Source: Plantago major
Lineage: Eukaryota > Streptophyta > Magnoliopsida > Lamiales > Plantaginaceae
Assembly: GCA_026545765.1 (NCBI GenBank)
Contig: CM048841.1
Location: 100,831,352-100,895,351 of the forward strand
Direction: 5' to 3'
Length of the DNA: 64,000 nucleotides
The notes below the pieces were generated by a model. That model saw only the letters and a list, made by a program, of their open reading frames with translations, was not told the origin of the DNA and did no database searches. A program made the translations under genes and the position numbers. This document shows, one piece after another, positions 1 through 10,830 of this stretch (the stretch's first letter is position 1; every line of letters starts with the position of its first letter).

Positions 1-1879
1 ATCAAACATTAGTAAAAGCAATTACAAACATTTCACTGATCAATTCTTGAAACATGTAAATAATTAGCTAAAGGAGGATAATTTACGTTGTGAGGAAGGT
101 AGTTCTTTCTTTTCTTGTTATTTTTGCTGGATTTATTCTCAGTCGCCATTGTAAGACTGATGAAGAAGAAGAAGAAGAAGAAGAAACTGAAAGACTGCGA
201 CAAGTTTCAGAAAATAGTGTTTGGACTTTGCCACTTTGGATCTGTGAACTGAATTTTTGGATTGGGAAGAAGGCTAGAGCCCATAGGTCTAGGTTTTGTA
301 TTGCCCAATTAGATGTTGAGCCCAGTAACTTTCATAGGCATGTCCAAGAAGAAAAAGACTGTTAAAAATGAAAGGCTAGCCCGAGGCTTGAGCAGTACAT
401 GGCCCAGGTCTTTGAGTGGTGTGTTTCTAAGTAAATTGCGAAAAGATCTCTCTCGTTAAAATTTAAAACCACGTCCTCGATGACCATATTTACTTTTGAA
501 TCGGTTGTTTAGTAGATTTACGCGATGTAAATGTTGATTGGTTTAGTGGCAGGAGCGACTAATGCCGGTATGAGATAAAAGTTTATCAACAGTAGAAATG
601 TGTACTCTATTTGTTCCGTTAATAATGTATCATTTGACTTTATAACGGTTTGTAATAAACCTAGAGTAGTATAAGTGGGGTAAGTTGTTATGATAAAGAA
701 TAAATAAAGGGTTAAGAAAGTGTGTTAAAGTTGTAAATATATGTGATTTATGAGACTAATAATTATGTAACTAAGAATATAATGTCTTGAAATTATATAT
801 TTCCAATGACACATTTAAAATGGTGAAGATACATTATTAACGGGAGGCCGGGGGAGGGGGGGGGTATACAATCTAATGGGACATGTGAAAATGAAATAGG
901 TATGCAACATAATGGAATGAGGTAGTATATACAACATTTACATAAAAAGCGGAATGGAATCACTCTAAATTCACGTGTCTACTTAACGTGTTAGTATTTT
1001 GAATGATTGTATATCTAAAGGCCTCTAAAACCTAAAGGTACATAAGCAAATACCCCAGTTGGAATGCATGGTTGTGTATAAGTATAACTATAAATATCTC
1101 CCAAGAAAAATGTGTCGTCTAACTTTCTAAGTCAATTTTAACTGCATCGTAAATGCAATTGATGATATTACACAATGAAAGTATATTAAATGTGGGGAAC
1201 TCATATGTAATATTCGTTGTTCCGTTTCCTGATGATTGAAATGGTAATTGCTCCCACCACGTCTCACACTACCGTGACCTAATTCTTGCAAACAGGTGTA
1301 ATGAGTTCGAATCATAAAAATCACATCACATTGATATGCAATTATGTGCTTTTGGCAAATACCTTTAACCTTAGAATAATCAGACAAGTTTCACATGATG
1401 CATATTGTCCCAACGTATATACACTATGATCCCAAAACAATGAACCAAGAATTAGCTTGTAATCAACAATGGCACTGACTGAATAACCACTACTTCCACC
1501 AGCACCTGTAAAGCTAGCTAGCCACGTTATGAATTAAGCAGCTGGAAACCACTTGATGAGTACATATTGGATCCTTGAACTTGCCCATATTGGGTGCAAA
1601 TACTGTGTCCCATCTTCTTTAGGATGATTGCTACATGTTCCATATTTGCTCTATCCAATTTGTTGCCATGGGACCCCAAATATATCCCTCAGCTAACCTC
1701 AACTCCTCAATGTGCATGCATATGTTCCCAAGAAACATAAAAGAAAGAAAAGAAAAAAGAAAGGCAAGAAAATTGGTCAAATGGATGGTCAAACGAGAGA
1801 GAAACATATACACATGGAAGATATATTTTTTAATGGTAAATATAATATTTTATTCAAACTTATATGAGATACTACATCA
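1..1879. other. Intergenic, no supported gene
   Basis: AT-rich sequence with only short chance reading frames. It holds a GAA-type microsatellite near 163-186, which alone creates the Glu-rich stretch of a 91-codon frame, and a G-rich tract near 842-865. On the minus strand around 1420-1510 there is a Gly/Ser-rich stretch preceded by an AG that could pass for an exon, but I cannot match it to a family. Confidence 0.6.
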
Positions 1880-2029
1880 TCTAAATATATAATAAAAGTG
1901 GTGACATATCTCAATAAAGAGGCATGCCACATGTGCAAAATCATATGTGGCATGTCTCTTTGAATTTCAAGGAGTTTCATTCACAATAAATAAAAAATAA
2001 AATAGTAATTTAGAAGTGTACTATATATT

Positions 2030-2460
2030 TTTGGTATGTTAAATGTACACATAGTTTTTATTAAATCACATATAATTTTATCTGCAAAACTCCGAAAAAT
2101 ATTTTGAACATATATTTGGATTCACCGCGACAAGACGAATCCATAGAAACCAATCTTATATATTATTATTAATTAAATAGATTACTTATAATATTAAAAT
2201 AAAAAATCAAATTGTTAAATGAGATCTATTAGTTGTGTAAATTCTAAATTTGAAAAATAGCCCATGGAACATTTTATTCTTGACAATGCAATGCACCTTA
2301 TAACTTCCACTATTTATATTCTTAGTATGTTCACTACATATATAGTTTTTATTAAATCACATATAACTTTATCGGCAAAACTTCGAAAAATATTTTGAAC
2401 GTATATTTGGATTCATCGCGACGAAACGAATCCATAGACACCAATTATAAGATATAAATT
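2030..2460 (+). repeat. Helitron internal tandem repeat, about 290-bp period
   Basis: Two related units (about 2030-2165 and 2320-2455) share the core TTTTTATTAAATCACATATA, followed by AAAATATTTTGAAC and GGATTCA-CGCGAC-GAATCCATAGA. The same unit occurs at about 8450-8545 and 8705-8835, with a broken copy from about 8950, inside the second Helitron copy. The short inverted pair GGATTC/GAATCC gives each unit a small potential hairpin. Confidence 0.7.
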
Positions 2461-3429
2461 GAAAAAAAAAAAGTGTTGAATATTTGAGTAGCATAGAATT
2501 TTGAGATTGCATATATGAACTAAGAATAAAGGTAATTACTAGTAATCTATATACTATTATATAAAGGTCAGTTTTTATTCTCTCATCTACATATGCTAGA
2601 GGACTGAGAACGCCTGTGGAACTTTACCCCCCCCCCCCCCCCCCCTTTTTTTTTTGTATTTTTAACCTTTCATTTTGTTCATTTGGAAAGTTTGTGCAAT
2701 GCCTTTAATGGGATAGATCATTTTTTATTACATGTGTATCGTCTATGAGATATTCCTAATTAGTGCATGATTAGTGTGACATAAATTGTATCAATTGTTC
2801 ATGCCACCTGTCCGGTTATCCATAAAAAAATGTAACAATCCATCATTGATTGTGTTAAATCAAGAGCAACATTTATTATATACAGATCAATCGTGTTAAA
2901 AGATTGATTAATGATTAATGTGATTATTCTCTATGTAACAAGTGTTGCTCTCGATTTAACACTACACATATTAGACCCTATCTCCAACCACATCCACTCT
3001 CAAGTTCAACAAATTTGTGAAATTAACACCAGTTATAAATCTATTTTTCAAAAGGTTCCATATTTTGAAAACAATAAAGGTTGTATTATATTGAATTTCG
3101 AAATTTTCAAATTCTATTTCTTGAAGGGTGTTGCCACTCTCAAGTCTCAATTGTTTTTCTGGTAGATTAATGTTGCGAATAATTTTGACATAGTTACGGA
3201 TTTTGTGTTATTTATTTCATTAAATATTTTGACGTTTCTTCCCTTGATCCATAAACCGATTAGTGTTGTTTAGCCGACTCATTCGTCTCCCTTTTTCTAT
3301 GGAGAGGTTTAGATTAAATTTACATTTAGCTTATCCTATATTCAACTTTGCAAAATCTCTCAGTCTCTTTTATTTATGTCCAGTCATGTATCTGTACTTT
3401 ATGAAAATTTAAACGAAATTGATTTAGTC

Positions 3430-3665
3430 TAATAACAAAAGTAGGCTAACAATAAATTTGGAAACTCGATTTGATTGGTAAACTTAACTCAAAGAATGAG
3501 ATAAATCCAACTCATGAACTGAATTAGGTAATCAACAAATTTTCCAATTGAGTGAGCAAACCAACTCCAAGAATGAGATAATTCTAAACTAGAAACTCAA
3601 TTTGAATGGTAAACTAAACTCGACGAATGAGATAATTCCAACTTGGAAAATTAATTCAATGTGGG
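3430..3665 (+). repeat. Degenerate minisatellite in HEL-1
   Basis: Several imperfect copies of a unit of about 60-70 bp. Each contains a phrase like GGAAACTCAATTTGA, then GGTAAAC, then CTC-AAGAATGAGATAATTCCAA. A longer array of the same unit occurs at about 47050-47940 inside HEL-3. Confidence 0.7.
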
Positions 3666-3800
3666 GAGTCATAAGGTGGTCGAGTGGTAAGGGAGTTGTA
3701 GGTACAAGCGTGGGGGGATTTGATCGAGCGCAAGTGGCGTGATTTTCTCCGAAATTGAGTATTATTTTTTCGAATGGAGTCTTGTGTTCTCTGAATTGAG
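3665..3800 (+). repeat. Possible tRNA-derived SINE relic
   Basis: An RNA polymerase III A-box match (TGGTCGAGTGG) is followed about 45 bp later by a B-box-like GATCGAGCG with one mismatch. I see no clear tail or target duplication. It lies inside HEL-1 and could be chance. Confidence 0.3.
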
Positions 3801-4621
3801 TTATTATATAGTTATTTATCATCGATTGTAATTGCCTTATTTTCAAACGGGTCAAACGAGTTGATTTTAGTAAACACCTATCCGGTGATTTACATGTTAA
3901 TAATTATCGGGTTCAGGTTGTATACATGCAAATGACCATAACCAACATGAATTAACCCTTTAGTTTCAAACGGGTTCGATTAAGTTGGACCTTACCCATT
4001 TAAAAGCTAGACCTGGGAAAATATAGAGTAATTCAGGAAACGATAATTCTCAAAAAAAAAAAAAAAAAAAAGGAAACGATAAGATTATGGAATCCCATTG
4101 GTTGCGCTGGAGATGCGCGTCTGTTTGAAATCAACGTCAATGAAGGAACACCTACACTCATTTAATTGACATTTTCACCAGATTACACGAACTTGCTACG
4201 GGCCATAACCAACATTGTCTACAAGCAAATTGTTTTGCACCCTTTAAGGTCTAAATACATCATTATAATGCTAACTTAGGCTTCATTTGGTTTGAGGAAA
4301 AATGGGAAAAGAAAAAGAAATAGGGGAAAATAAGATTTTTAAGGAAAATGTATTAGGGAAAACATCTTTCCTTATTTTGTTTTCTGCTGAGTTTGAATTA
4401 CAACTAATATATGAACTTTTTATTTGCTTTGCAGTCGATTAAATTCAATTATGAGCATGTATTGTTGTTATTTTGAGTACTCTAATTATGCCGATTGAAT
4501 TATCCTCTTTCTGGTATATTATTAAAAGTAAATTATTATGTGGCATCGCCACGGGTTAGTACTAGTTACATAATAAACTACAAACTTAATATTTTTCAAT
4601 AGAAACATTGTGTCTTCAATT

Positions 4622-4917
4622 ATAACGTCCCGTGCCCTAGTGGGACGAGGCACGACCCTCTTGGCCAAGCGGGATTACTTATGGGCTGCTCTTTAGCAGA
4701 TATGTTGACATTACTGTACCAAGTCCTTTCCTGCATACTTTTTTCTCACACAAGCGGGAGACTTCCCAATTAGTCACCCATCATAAGATTGATCTAGAGC
4801 AATCACGCTTAACTATGGAGTTCTTACGTATGGGTTCACAAAAAGAAAGATGCACCATATTGTTATAAACATCGTTTTCAATCCCTTTTAAGGTCTCTAA
4901 AATTTTGGGGCGTTAAT
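4622..4917 (-). mobile_element. Solo LTR of a Cassandra-type TRIM element
   Basis: Read on the minus strand, this roughly 296-bp segment starts with AACGCCCC-AAATTTTAGAGACC and ends GGGACGTTATA. It contains a stretch resembling the internal part of plant 5S rRNA (about 4758-4834), including AGTTAAGCGTG and GATGGGTGAC then GGGAAGTC. Cassandra elements are small non-coding LTR elements known for a 5S-like module in their LTRs. I see no second LTR or internal region nearby, so it looks like an old, decayed solo LTR. It is not a functional 5S gene. Confidence 0.7.
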
Positions 4918-6704
4918 AAACCTTTATTGTGCTGGTAACAGTATTACCTTTATTTCTAAACATGTGATATTTGTAACCGAATATGTGTTGTTGATCCGAT
5001 CTCTCCGATATACATTCCATCGAAAAAATTGTTCAATATTTAATGGGTATCTTAGTTGTTAGTATCATTTAGTGAAATATTTGGAGATGAATTGACCCAC
5101 AATGTTTCAACCTCTTTAAGGCAAATATGTGGCCCAATTCGAGCTGTCTTTATTCATACACTAGAGATACAATGCACCTGCTTGTTGTTTCTGTTAGTTT
5201 TTATGGAGAGAATTGTTTGTTTTTAATAGACAAAGACACAGTTTTTTTACGTCACATTCTAATCATCAATATTTCGAATTGGCTACATCTTTGAGATCTA
5301 GTGCATGAATTATTTGTAGGTTCCACCTACTTATGTCGACTTTGCCTTTGTAAAAAGAATACTCGATTTTTCAAAGATTTTGTGTGCCTCAAAACTTTAG
5401 TGTATTTGGTGTTTTCCTTTCTTTATTCAAGGAATTTGGGAGAATCAGTAAAGAAAATTAAATAATTGCAATGTTGTATAGTTGTGTTAAGTTAATTGGA
5501 AAAATCGGGTGGGATCATTAACTCAACTCCTCAGTATATATAAGCCTATTCAGCCCCAAGTTTTCCTTTTGGGGTCCGATTTTGCCATGAAAATCTAATT
5601 TTAGATTTCTTTTTTTATCTGTCTATGTTAAAGAATGTACTTTTGTGACAAAGTTCTTCCGTTCAAATTTTGGGGCACGCTGCGTAACTAGTACTCCAAT
5701 TTTTGGATCAATTATGAAAAATATCCAAACCACAATAGTTGGCCCAGTTATGAACTGAACTGTAGTATAAAATATAACTAAGCAGAGTTGAACTGAACTG
5801 AAATGAACTGAACTGAATGAGTTTGCAGACCAAAAAAACAGAGCCTAACAGAGTTAACCAGTACTACTGAGTAATACTATTGGAGTATTAATATAAATGA
5901 CTAGATTCCACACATCTTTACAAATTTGATATTTTAGATGAGATATAATTCTATGATAATTCTATGATGATATTAGATTTCGCGTCGTCTGGGTTCGAAT
6001 CTCCGGAGGCAATCTACTGCCGTATTAAATTTTTCGAATGGCTCCCAATGAGAATGAATCGCCAAGTCTTGAGAGTATTGAATTATTAATATAAGTGACT
6101 AGATTCCACACCCCTCTACTAGTTCGAGCTTTTAGATGTGATGAAATTCTATCAAATACGATTGTGATGTTTTTAAGTACAAGTATAATTTTACATAATA
6201 GCAATAATATTTTAGTACTGAACATTTTATGTCAGTTTGTATATGTATGTATAACATCTACATTTTTAATAAAACCCCCTAATATGTTTTCAATAGCTAG
6301 AATGTTCTTTTGTCTCCTTAAATCCCCTACAAAGACGCTCACAGGAGAGTTACTCAAGTAACGCTTGTCCGTCTCTTTGAATTCCGTAACATGACAGTCC
6401 AGAGACTTTGATTAAAATATGCGAGATTTTGAAGATATCTTATATGCACAAATTCAGAGTCTCCAAAGCATTTCAAACCCTAGCTCGCTACCTGGTTCGT
6501 AGTATGTGATGGTCATATTCCCATAATTTTGCTTATTATCAAAGTGAAAGAGCATAAAGTATGGTCCTTGCAACTTGCAAGATTACAAATCTTCCTACAA
6601 TACTCACGATGTTTCCAAAATTCGAATATTGGGATTGGAACCAAGGGCGAATTAAAGCCTGGGCTTGGGTGGGCTTGAATTTTGAAAACTAAGTATATAT
6701 TATA
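4918..6704. other. Intergenic with repeat fragments
   Basis: No gene seen. About 5745-5850 is a fragment of a dispersed repeat (core GTAGTATAAAATATAA, right end ACAGAGCC) seen again near 12064 and 16162, probably a hAT-type MITE. Segments near 5880-5955 and 6072-6150 are near-duplicates (TTAATATAAATGACTAGATT), about 193 bp apart. The segment near 6176-6300 resembles one that occurs twice upstream of the bHLH gene (14600-14840). Confidence 0.5.
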
Positions 6705-6951
6705 CTCCCTCAATTTCAGAAAAAGTGTTACGTTTCTTATTACTGATTCATTTGTCACCGTTTGGCCATAATTCTTCTTAAGCGATATTAATAAATAAAT
6801 TATTAAAATTATATAATGAAAATTTAGTAATTAAATTTTTATTATATGATTTTATTAAATTATTCTTATTATCGTTTATGAGTAATTAATCAGCTCGAAA
6901 ACGATTAATGGTCAAAGTCAAAATGTTACACTTTCTCTAAAATGGAGGGAG
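6705..6951. mobile_element. Stowaway-type MITE
   Basis: Terminal inverted repeats of at least 25 bp begin CTCCCTC. The left reads CTCCCTCAATTTCAGAAAAA and the reverse complement of the right reads CTCCCTCCATTTTAGAGAAA; both continue into GTGT(T/A)AC. The body is AT-rich and non-coding, about 247 bp. TA dinucleotides lie at the left edge; the right edge is slightly decayed. Stowaway MITEs are moved by Tc1/mariner transposases. Confidence 0.85.
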
Positions 6952-8315
6952 TGTATGTTAACTCTTATTTGTATTATGGTCTGTATCCCAGTGGTGAATT
7001 GCTTGAAATTGGTAATATCGGTCTAGGTTCGAATCCTGTTTTTCCCCAAACGCGGCCTTATAGTTATATTGCATTCACCTACCCTACAATCTATGCATAA
7101 TAAAATTAGTAGTCTTCTCCATTCCATCTCTACTCTCCACAATAAATAATTATGTACAAAAGGGTTGGGTGGATGACGTGACTCTCGTCATAGAGTATGC
7201 TTAGTAAAACTAACTAGTTAGGTAGCTGATAAGTTAACTGATTAACTAGTTCAGAAGCTAGCTGATTTTAAATATAGGTGTTTAGCAAATTAGCTGATAA
7301 GCTAGTTGGTATTTTGTAAAATGACATAAAAGGGCATTACTCTTATTTTTATTTTCTTTAACCCTTCTCATTGTATTATTAGTCTATAGTTTTTTAAATA
7401 ATAGTACATCACATTTTGTCCAATTATTCTAATATATATTCAATGTACTTTACATCGCCACTTTAATAACATCATCAAAATTATCAGAAGTTGAAAGAAA
7501 TATTCGTTGAGCATTTTAACTTAGTAATGAAAAAAAACAGTAATTGATGTGTACTACATGTATGCATTTTAAAGAGATGCGGGTGCATTAATTCTTATGC
7601 TAGTTGCAAACAAGTACACAAAATGTATAACAAAAGATCCAACAATATAAAATATAAGTCGAGAATAATAAATAATAAAAATGGGTAGTTTTTCCTTCTT
7701 TTTTTTTTCTAATTTAGGTCAGAGATATTTTCGAAATTAAAAAGATAAGAAGGAGATTATTTAAAAAAAAAAAAGCTAACTTGAACCAAAGGTGATTTAA
7801 GAAATGCGTTCAACATCTTGAGTTTTTATTAATCAATGGTAAAATAAAATTGGTGAAAAATTTTGAAAAAGTAGTAAGCAGTCTAAGAGGGATTTAAATG
7901 TAATTGGAGAATCTATGAAGGGGTCGAGATGAAAATCACCCCTTTCCTAATCTTTTCTCCACCTCATCTCTCCTTTACCTTAATTTCTTCTATATTTTTT
8001 TCTCTCTCCTTTAGTTTCTTCATTTTGATCTCTTTATCCTTAATTACTTTATTTATTTTTTTTCTCATCACGTTAGATCACCTTATTCTATTTCTTGTAA
8101 TTTTTTGAAATGTACTTCTCTAGTTTTTCTTGTTAGCACACTTCCCATTATTTTCTTGCTTATTTTTCATAAAAACTTTGTAGTGGTGTACCACTCTCAT
8201 GTAATAGTTTATTATTCACATTACACATTATCCACGGTGAAATTATTGTGAAAATCATGTTTCTCGAATATGATGCAAGTCATACCCCTTTAAATTCAAG
8301 CATTTATATGCATGT
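6952..8315. other. Intergenic, MITE and SINE relics
   Basis: No gene seen. Around 6980-7060 a possible tRNA-SINE relic has a near A-box (TATCCCAGTGG) and a perfect B-box (GTTCGAATC). Around 7198-7330 the repeated phrase AGCTGATAAGCTAGTT resembles the MITE-like sequence at 28247-28512 in PUMY. The rest is AT-rich with pyrimidine-rich tracts near 7940-8060. Confidence 0.45.
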
Positions 8316-9276
8316 AGATATATATATAATAAAAGTGGTGAGCTATGTGAGCAAAGAGCCATGCCACATAGGTAAAATATGATTTGGCATGTCTTTTTAA
8401 ATTTCATGGAGTTTTATTCATAAAATTAAAGCAAAAAGAAAAAAGTAATTTAGTAGTGTACTATTTATTTTTAGTATGTTATTTTGAATATATATATTTG
8501 GATTCATTGCGACATGACGAATCCATAGACACCAATATTATATATTATTATTATTAATGAAATAAATTATTTATATATTAAAATAACCTATCAATTTTGT
8601 AAATAATATCTATTGGTTTTGTAAAATCTAAATTTGAAAAATAATCTATGGAACATTATATTCTTCACAATGCAATGCATCTTATAATTTTCACTATTTA
8701 TAATTTTAGTATGTTGACTACATATATAGTTTTTATTAAATCTCATATAAATTTAATCTACAAAACTCCAAAAAATATTTTGAATATATATTTGGATTCA
8801 CTGCGACAAGACGAATACATATACACCAATTATGAATATTATTATTAATTAAATATTTTGTTCATTAAAATAAAATACAAATTTATTAAATGATATATAT
8901 TGGCTGTGTAAATTAAAATTTGGAAAATAAACTATAGAACATTTTCACTGTTTATTTTTAGTATTTTGGCAGCATAGTGTATAGATTTTATTAAATCTAA
9001 TACTCCATCCTTCCCGGTTTCATGAAGTTGAGACGGTCCAAAACGGAATGCGGAAAGATGAAACTGGGACGGAGGGAGTATGAATTTATATACAAAACTT
9101 CAAAAATTATTTTTAATTATCTAAATAAATAAATAAAAATCTATTAAATGAAATCTATTGGTTTTATACATTTATATGAATTTATCTACAAAACTCTGAA
9201 AAATATTTGATCATATATCCAAAAATAAAAGTAATTTTTGATAATATTAGTCATAGTTATAGTTGACTGAAAGATT
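8316..9276 (+). mobile_element. Helitron 5' part (HEL-2), 3' end not found
   Basis: The leader TATATATAATAAAAGTGGTG and the following roughly 130 bp (AGCCATGCCACATA, GGCATGTC, GGAGTTTTATTCA) match the start of HEL-1. Two to three copies of the Helitron internal repeat follow, the third broken by a Stowaway MITE. No hairpin plus CTAG end is visible downstream, so the copy appears truncated. The right boundary given is only the start of the SINE target site. Confidence 0.6.
9003..9078. mobile_element. Very short Stowaway MITE nested in HEL-2 repeat
   Basis: A 76-bp element flanked by TA on both sides (9001-9002 and 9079-9080). The inverted ends read CTCCATCCTTCCCGGTTTCA and, reversed from the right, CTCCCTCCGTCCCAGTTTCA. 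It interrupts the third Helitron repeat unit: the unit's AAATC-TGAATTTAT flanks resume directly on each side. Confidence 0.85.
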
Positions 9277-9285
9277 TTAACTAGA

Positions 9286-9468
9286 CCAACAGTTGTTGGC
9301 TCAAGTGGTAAGGGACTTGAGTTCACTTAAACAAGGTATCGGGTTCGAGCCTTGTGGATGTAAAAAACACCGCTAGGAGAGCCGCCCCCTCAAAAAGGGC
9401 CCGACAGTGCTCGGCTGGATTAGTCGCATGTAGCGGATACCAGTGAGAAATCGGAAAAAAAAAAAAAA
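9286..9468 (+). mobile_element. tRNA-derived SINE, apparently complete
   Basis: A perfect A-box (TGGCTCAAGTG, about 9297) and a perfect B-box (GTTCGAGCC) about 45 bp downstream form a tRNA-like head. A GC-rich body follows (GCCGCCCCCT, GTGCTCGGCTGGATTAGTCG) and a 14-A tail. A 9-bp target duplication TTAACTAGA flanks it (9277-9285 and 9469-9477). Head, tail and intact duplication indicate a fairly recent LINE-driven insertion. Confidence 0.9.
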
Positions 9469-9477
9469 TTAACTAGA

Positions 9478-10030
9478 TGGAGCGAAATCATTTTTTCTGA
9501 AGTTGAAGACCAAATCAACAAATTATACGAATAATTAACATGGCTCATACAAAGTAAAAATTCAATTAAAAATAATTGTATAGGTGAATCACTTAGCGTG
9601 GTTGGGAACCTTAATGAGTGAAATTATACATTTTAGAGTTATATTATTACATAGTATATCAATTATTCATATTTATTACGGCGTACATAAAATGATGGGC
9701 CATTTTTTATTTTGTAGGGAGGCTGAGATGAAATAATTTTTAAGATGGACACTTAACAGTTTTTGTTAACTGCATACGAAAAGTATAATAAGATATCACA
9801 ATATAAGATTTTTTTTTAAAACATTAATTTTTTTAAATCAATAACTACTCAAAAAATAAAAAGAGCATAAAAGATACTAGATACTCTTGCAAGAGTCAGG
9901 GACACTGTTGAGCACATGCCGGCCTATATCTTACTACATTGGTATTCCATTATTTTACTTTAATGGGACGAGTTCTATCCAACCCGAATTCAAACCCGTT
10001 AAAAATAATGATGGTCAGGTCCAGGTCGGA
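9478..10030. other. Intergenic, nothing recognised
   Basis: AT-rich sequence without coding signal or repeat that I can place. The end (9980-10030) contains AACCCG phrases leading into the tandem duplication. Confidence 0.5.
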
Positions 10031-10830
10031 CATATACTCAAACCCGTTTCAAAACTCTATAACAAGACCGAAGCCATAATATTTTATGGTTAAATTAGTA
10101 AAATTTGGGGGGGGGGGGGGGTGCCAAAAAACCACCGTAGCATGTGAAATTATATTTGTAAAATAATAATCTTTTTGTGGGGTAGGGAACCACATACCAC
10201 CCCGCGGGTTATTGAGAACCAAACCTGTTAAATACGTTATACGCTCTTCTATTTTATTTTTGTTTGGATCTGAGAGAGTTAATCTCAATTTAATAACATG
10301 TATTGCCTAACCAAAGGGTCTGGTACGGGTAGATAACTCAATATAAAACATATGTTATAAACCCGTGGGTTCCGAGTAGGTTTGGATAGGGTTGGGTAGG
10401 ATCAATATGATGTTCAGGACATGATTAAACATATACTCAAACCCGTTCCAAACTGCAACATTGTATGGTTAAATTAGTAGAATGTATATTTTTCCGGGGT
10501 GGGGGAGGTACGTTGTGGGTGGGTGAAAAAAATCCGTCATAACATGTGGAATTATATTCGTAAAATAATAATTTTTTTATGTGTGGGGTGGGGGCCACAT
10601 ACCACCCGGAGGGCTGTTGGGAACCAACCATGTTAATTGCGGTATACACATTTGTATTTTATATTATGTTCGGGTTCGAGGGATACAATTTATGTTAAGA
10701 ACATGTATCAGTTACTACTTAACGAGTCTGATACGGGTACATGACCCAATATAAAAGTATATGTTATCAACCCATCAGCTCCTGAACGAATTCGGATTGG
10801 GTTGGATCCCAACCTTAACTCACGTCAAAT
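10031..10830 (+). repeat. 399-bp tandem duplication with CACATACCACCC motif
   Basis: The phrase CATATACTCAAACCCGTT starts at 10031 and again at 10430. The two units align throughout: a G-rich run, GTAAAATAATAAT, CCACATACCACCC, GAACCAA, GGTACGGGTA or GATACGGGTA, CAATATAAAA, and GTTGGGTAGG or GTTGGATCCC. A third, partial copy (CCACATACCACC, GTTGTTGGAAACCAACA) occurs at about 48280-48510 in HEL-3, with short copies at about 46590-46740. The nucleotide periodicity explains the short frames here. Confidence 0.8.

Larger units (their letters stand above)
1880..4565 (+). mobile_element. Non-autonomous Helitron (HEL-1)
   Basis: The left end begins TC after an A (A|TCTAAATATATAATAAAAG), which is the plant Helitron start. 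The right end is CTAG followed by T, preceded by a perfect short hairpin GTGGC-ATC-GCCAC near 4540-4552 and the motif GGGTTAGTACTAG. Insertion between A and T without target duplication, 5' TC and 3' hairpin plus CTRR are the accepted Helitron features. No Rep/helicase frame is present, so the 2.7 kb copy is non-autonomous. It contains two roughly 290-bp repeat units, a degenerate minisatellite and a possible SINE relic. The leader just after the TC reappears at 8316 and near 44184, so this is a local family. The C and T runs at 2627-2655 are simple sequence. Confidence 0.75.

Noticed and set aside
90-365. 91-codon plus frame with a hydrophobic start
   Set aside because: It begins with GTG, not ATG. 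Its Glu run comes from a GAA microsatellite, and there is no family resemblance.
3430-3665. CRISPR-like array
   Set aside because: Units are degenerate along their whole length with no unique spacers, and the host is a plant.
4758-4834. 5S rRNA gene
   Set aside because: Only part of a 5S-like sequence, within an LTR-type context, diverged at positions spread along it. Cassandra explains it better.
9297-9360. True tRNA gene
   Set aside because: A and B boxes are present, but the acceptor and anticodon stems do not form and an A tail and target duplication follow. It is a SINE.
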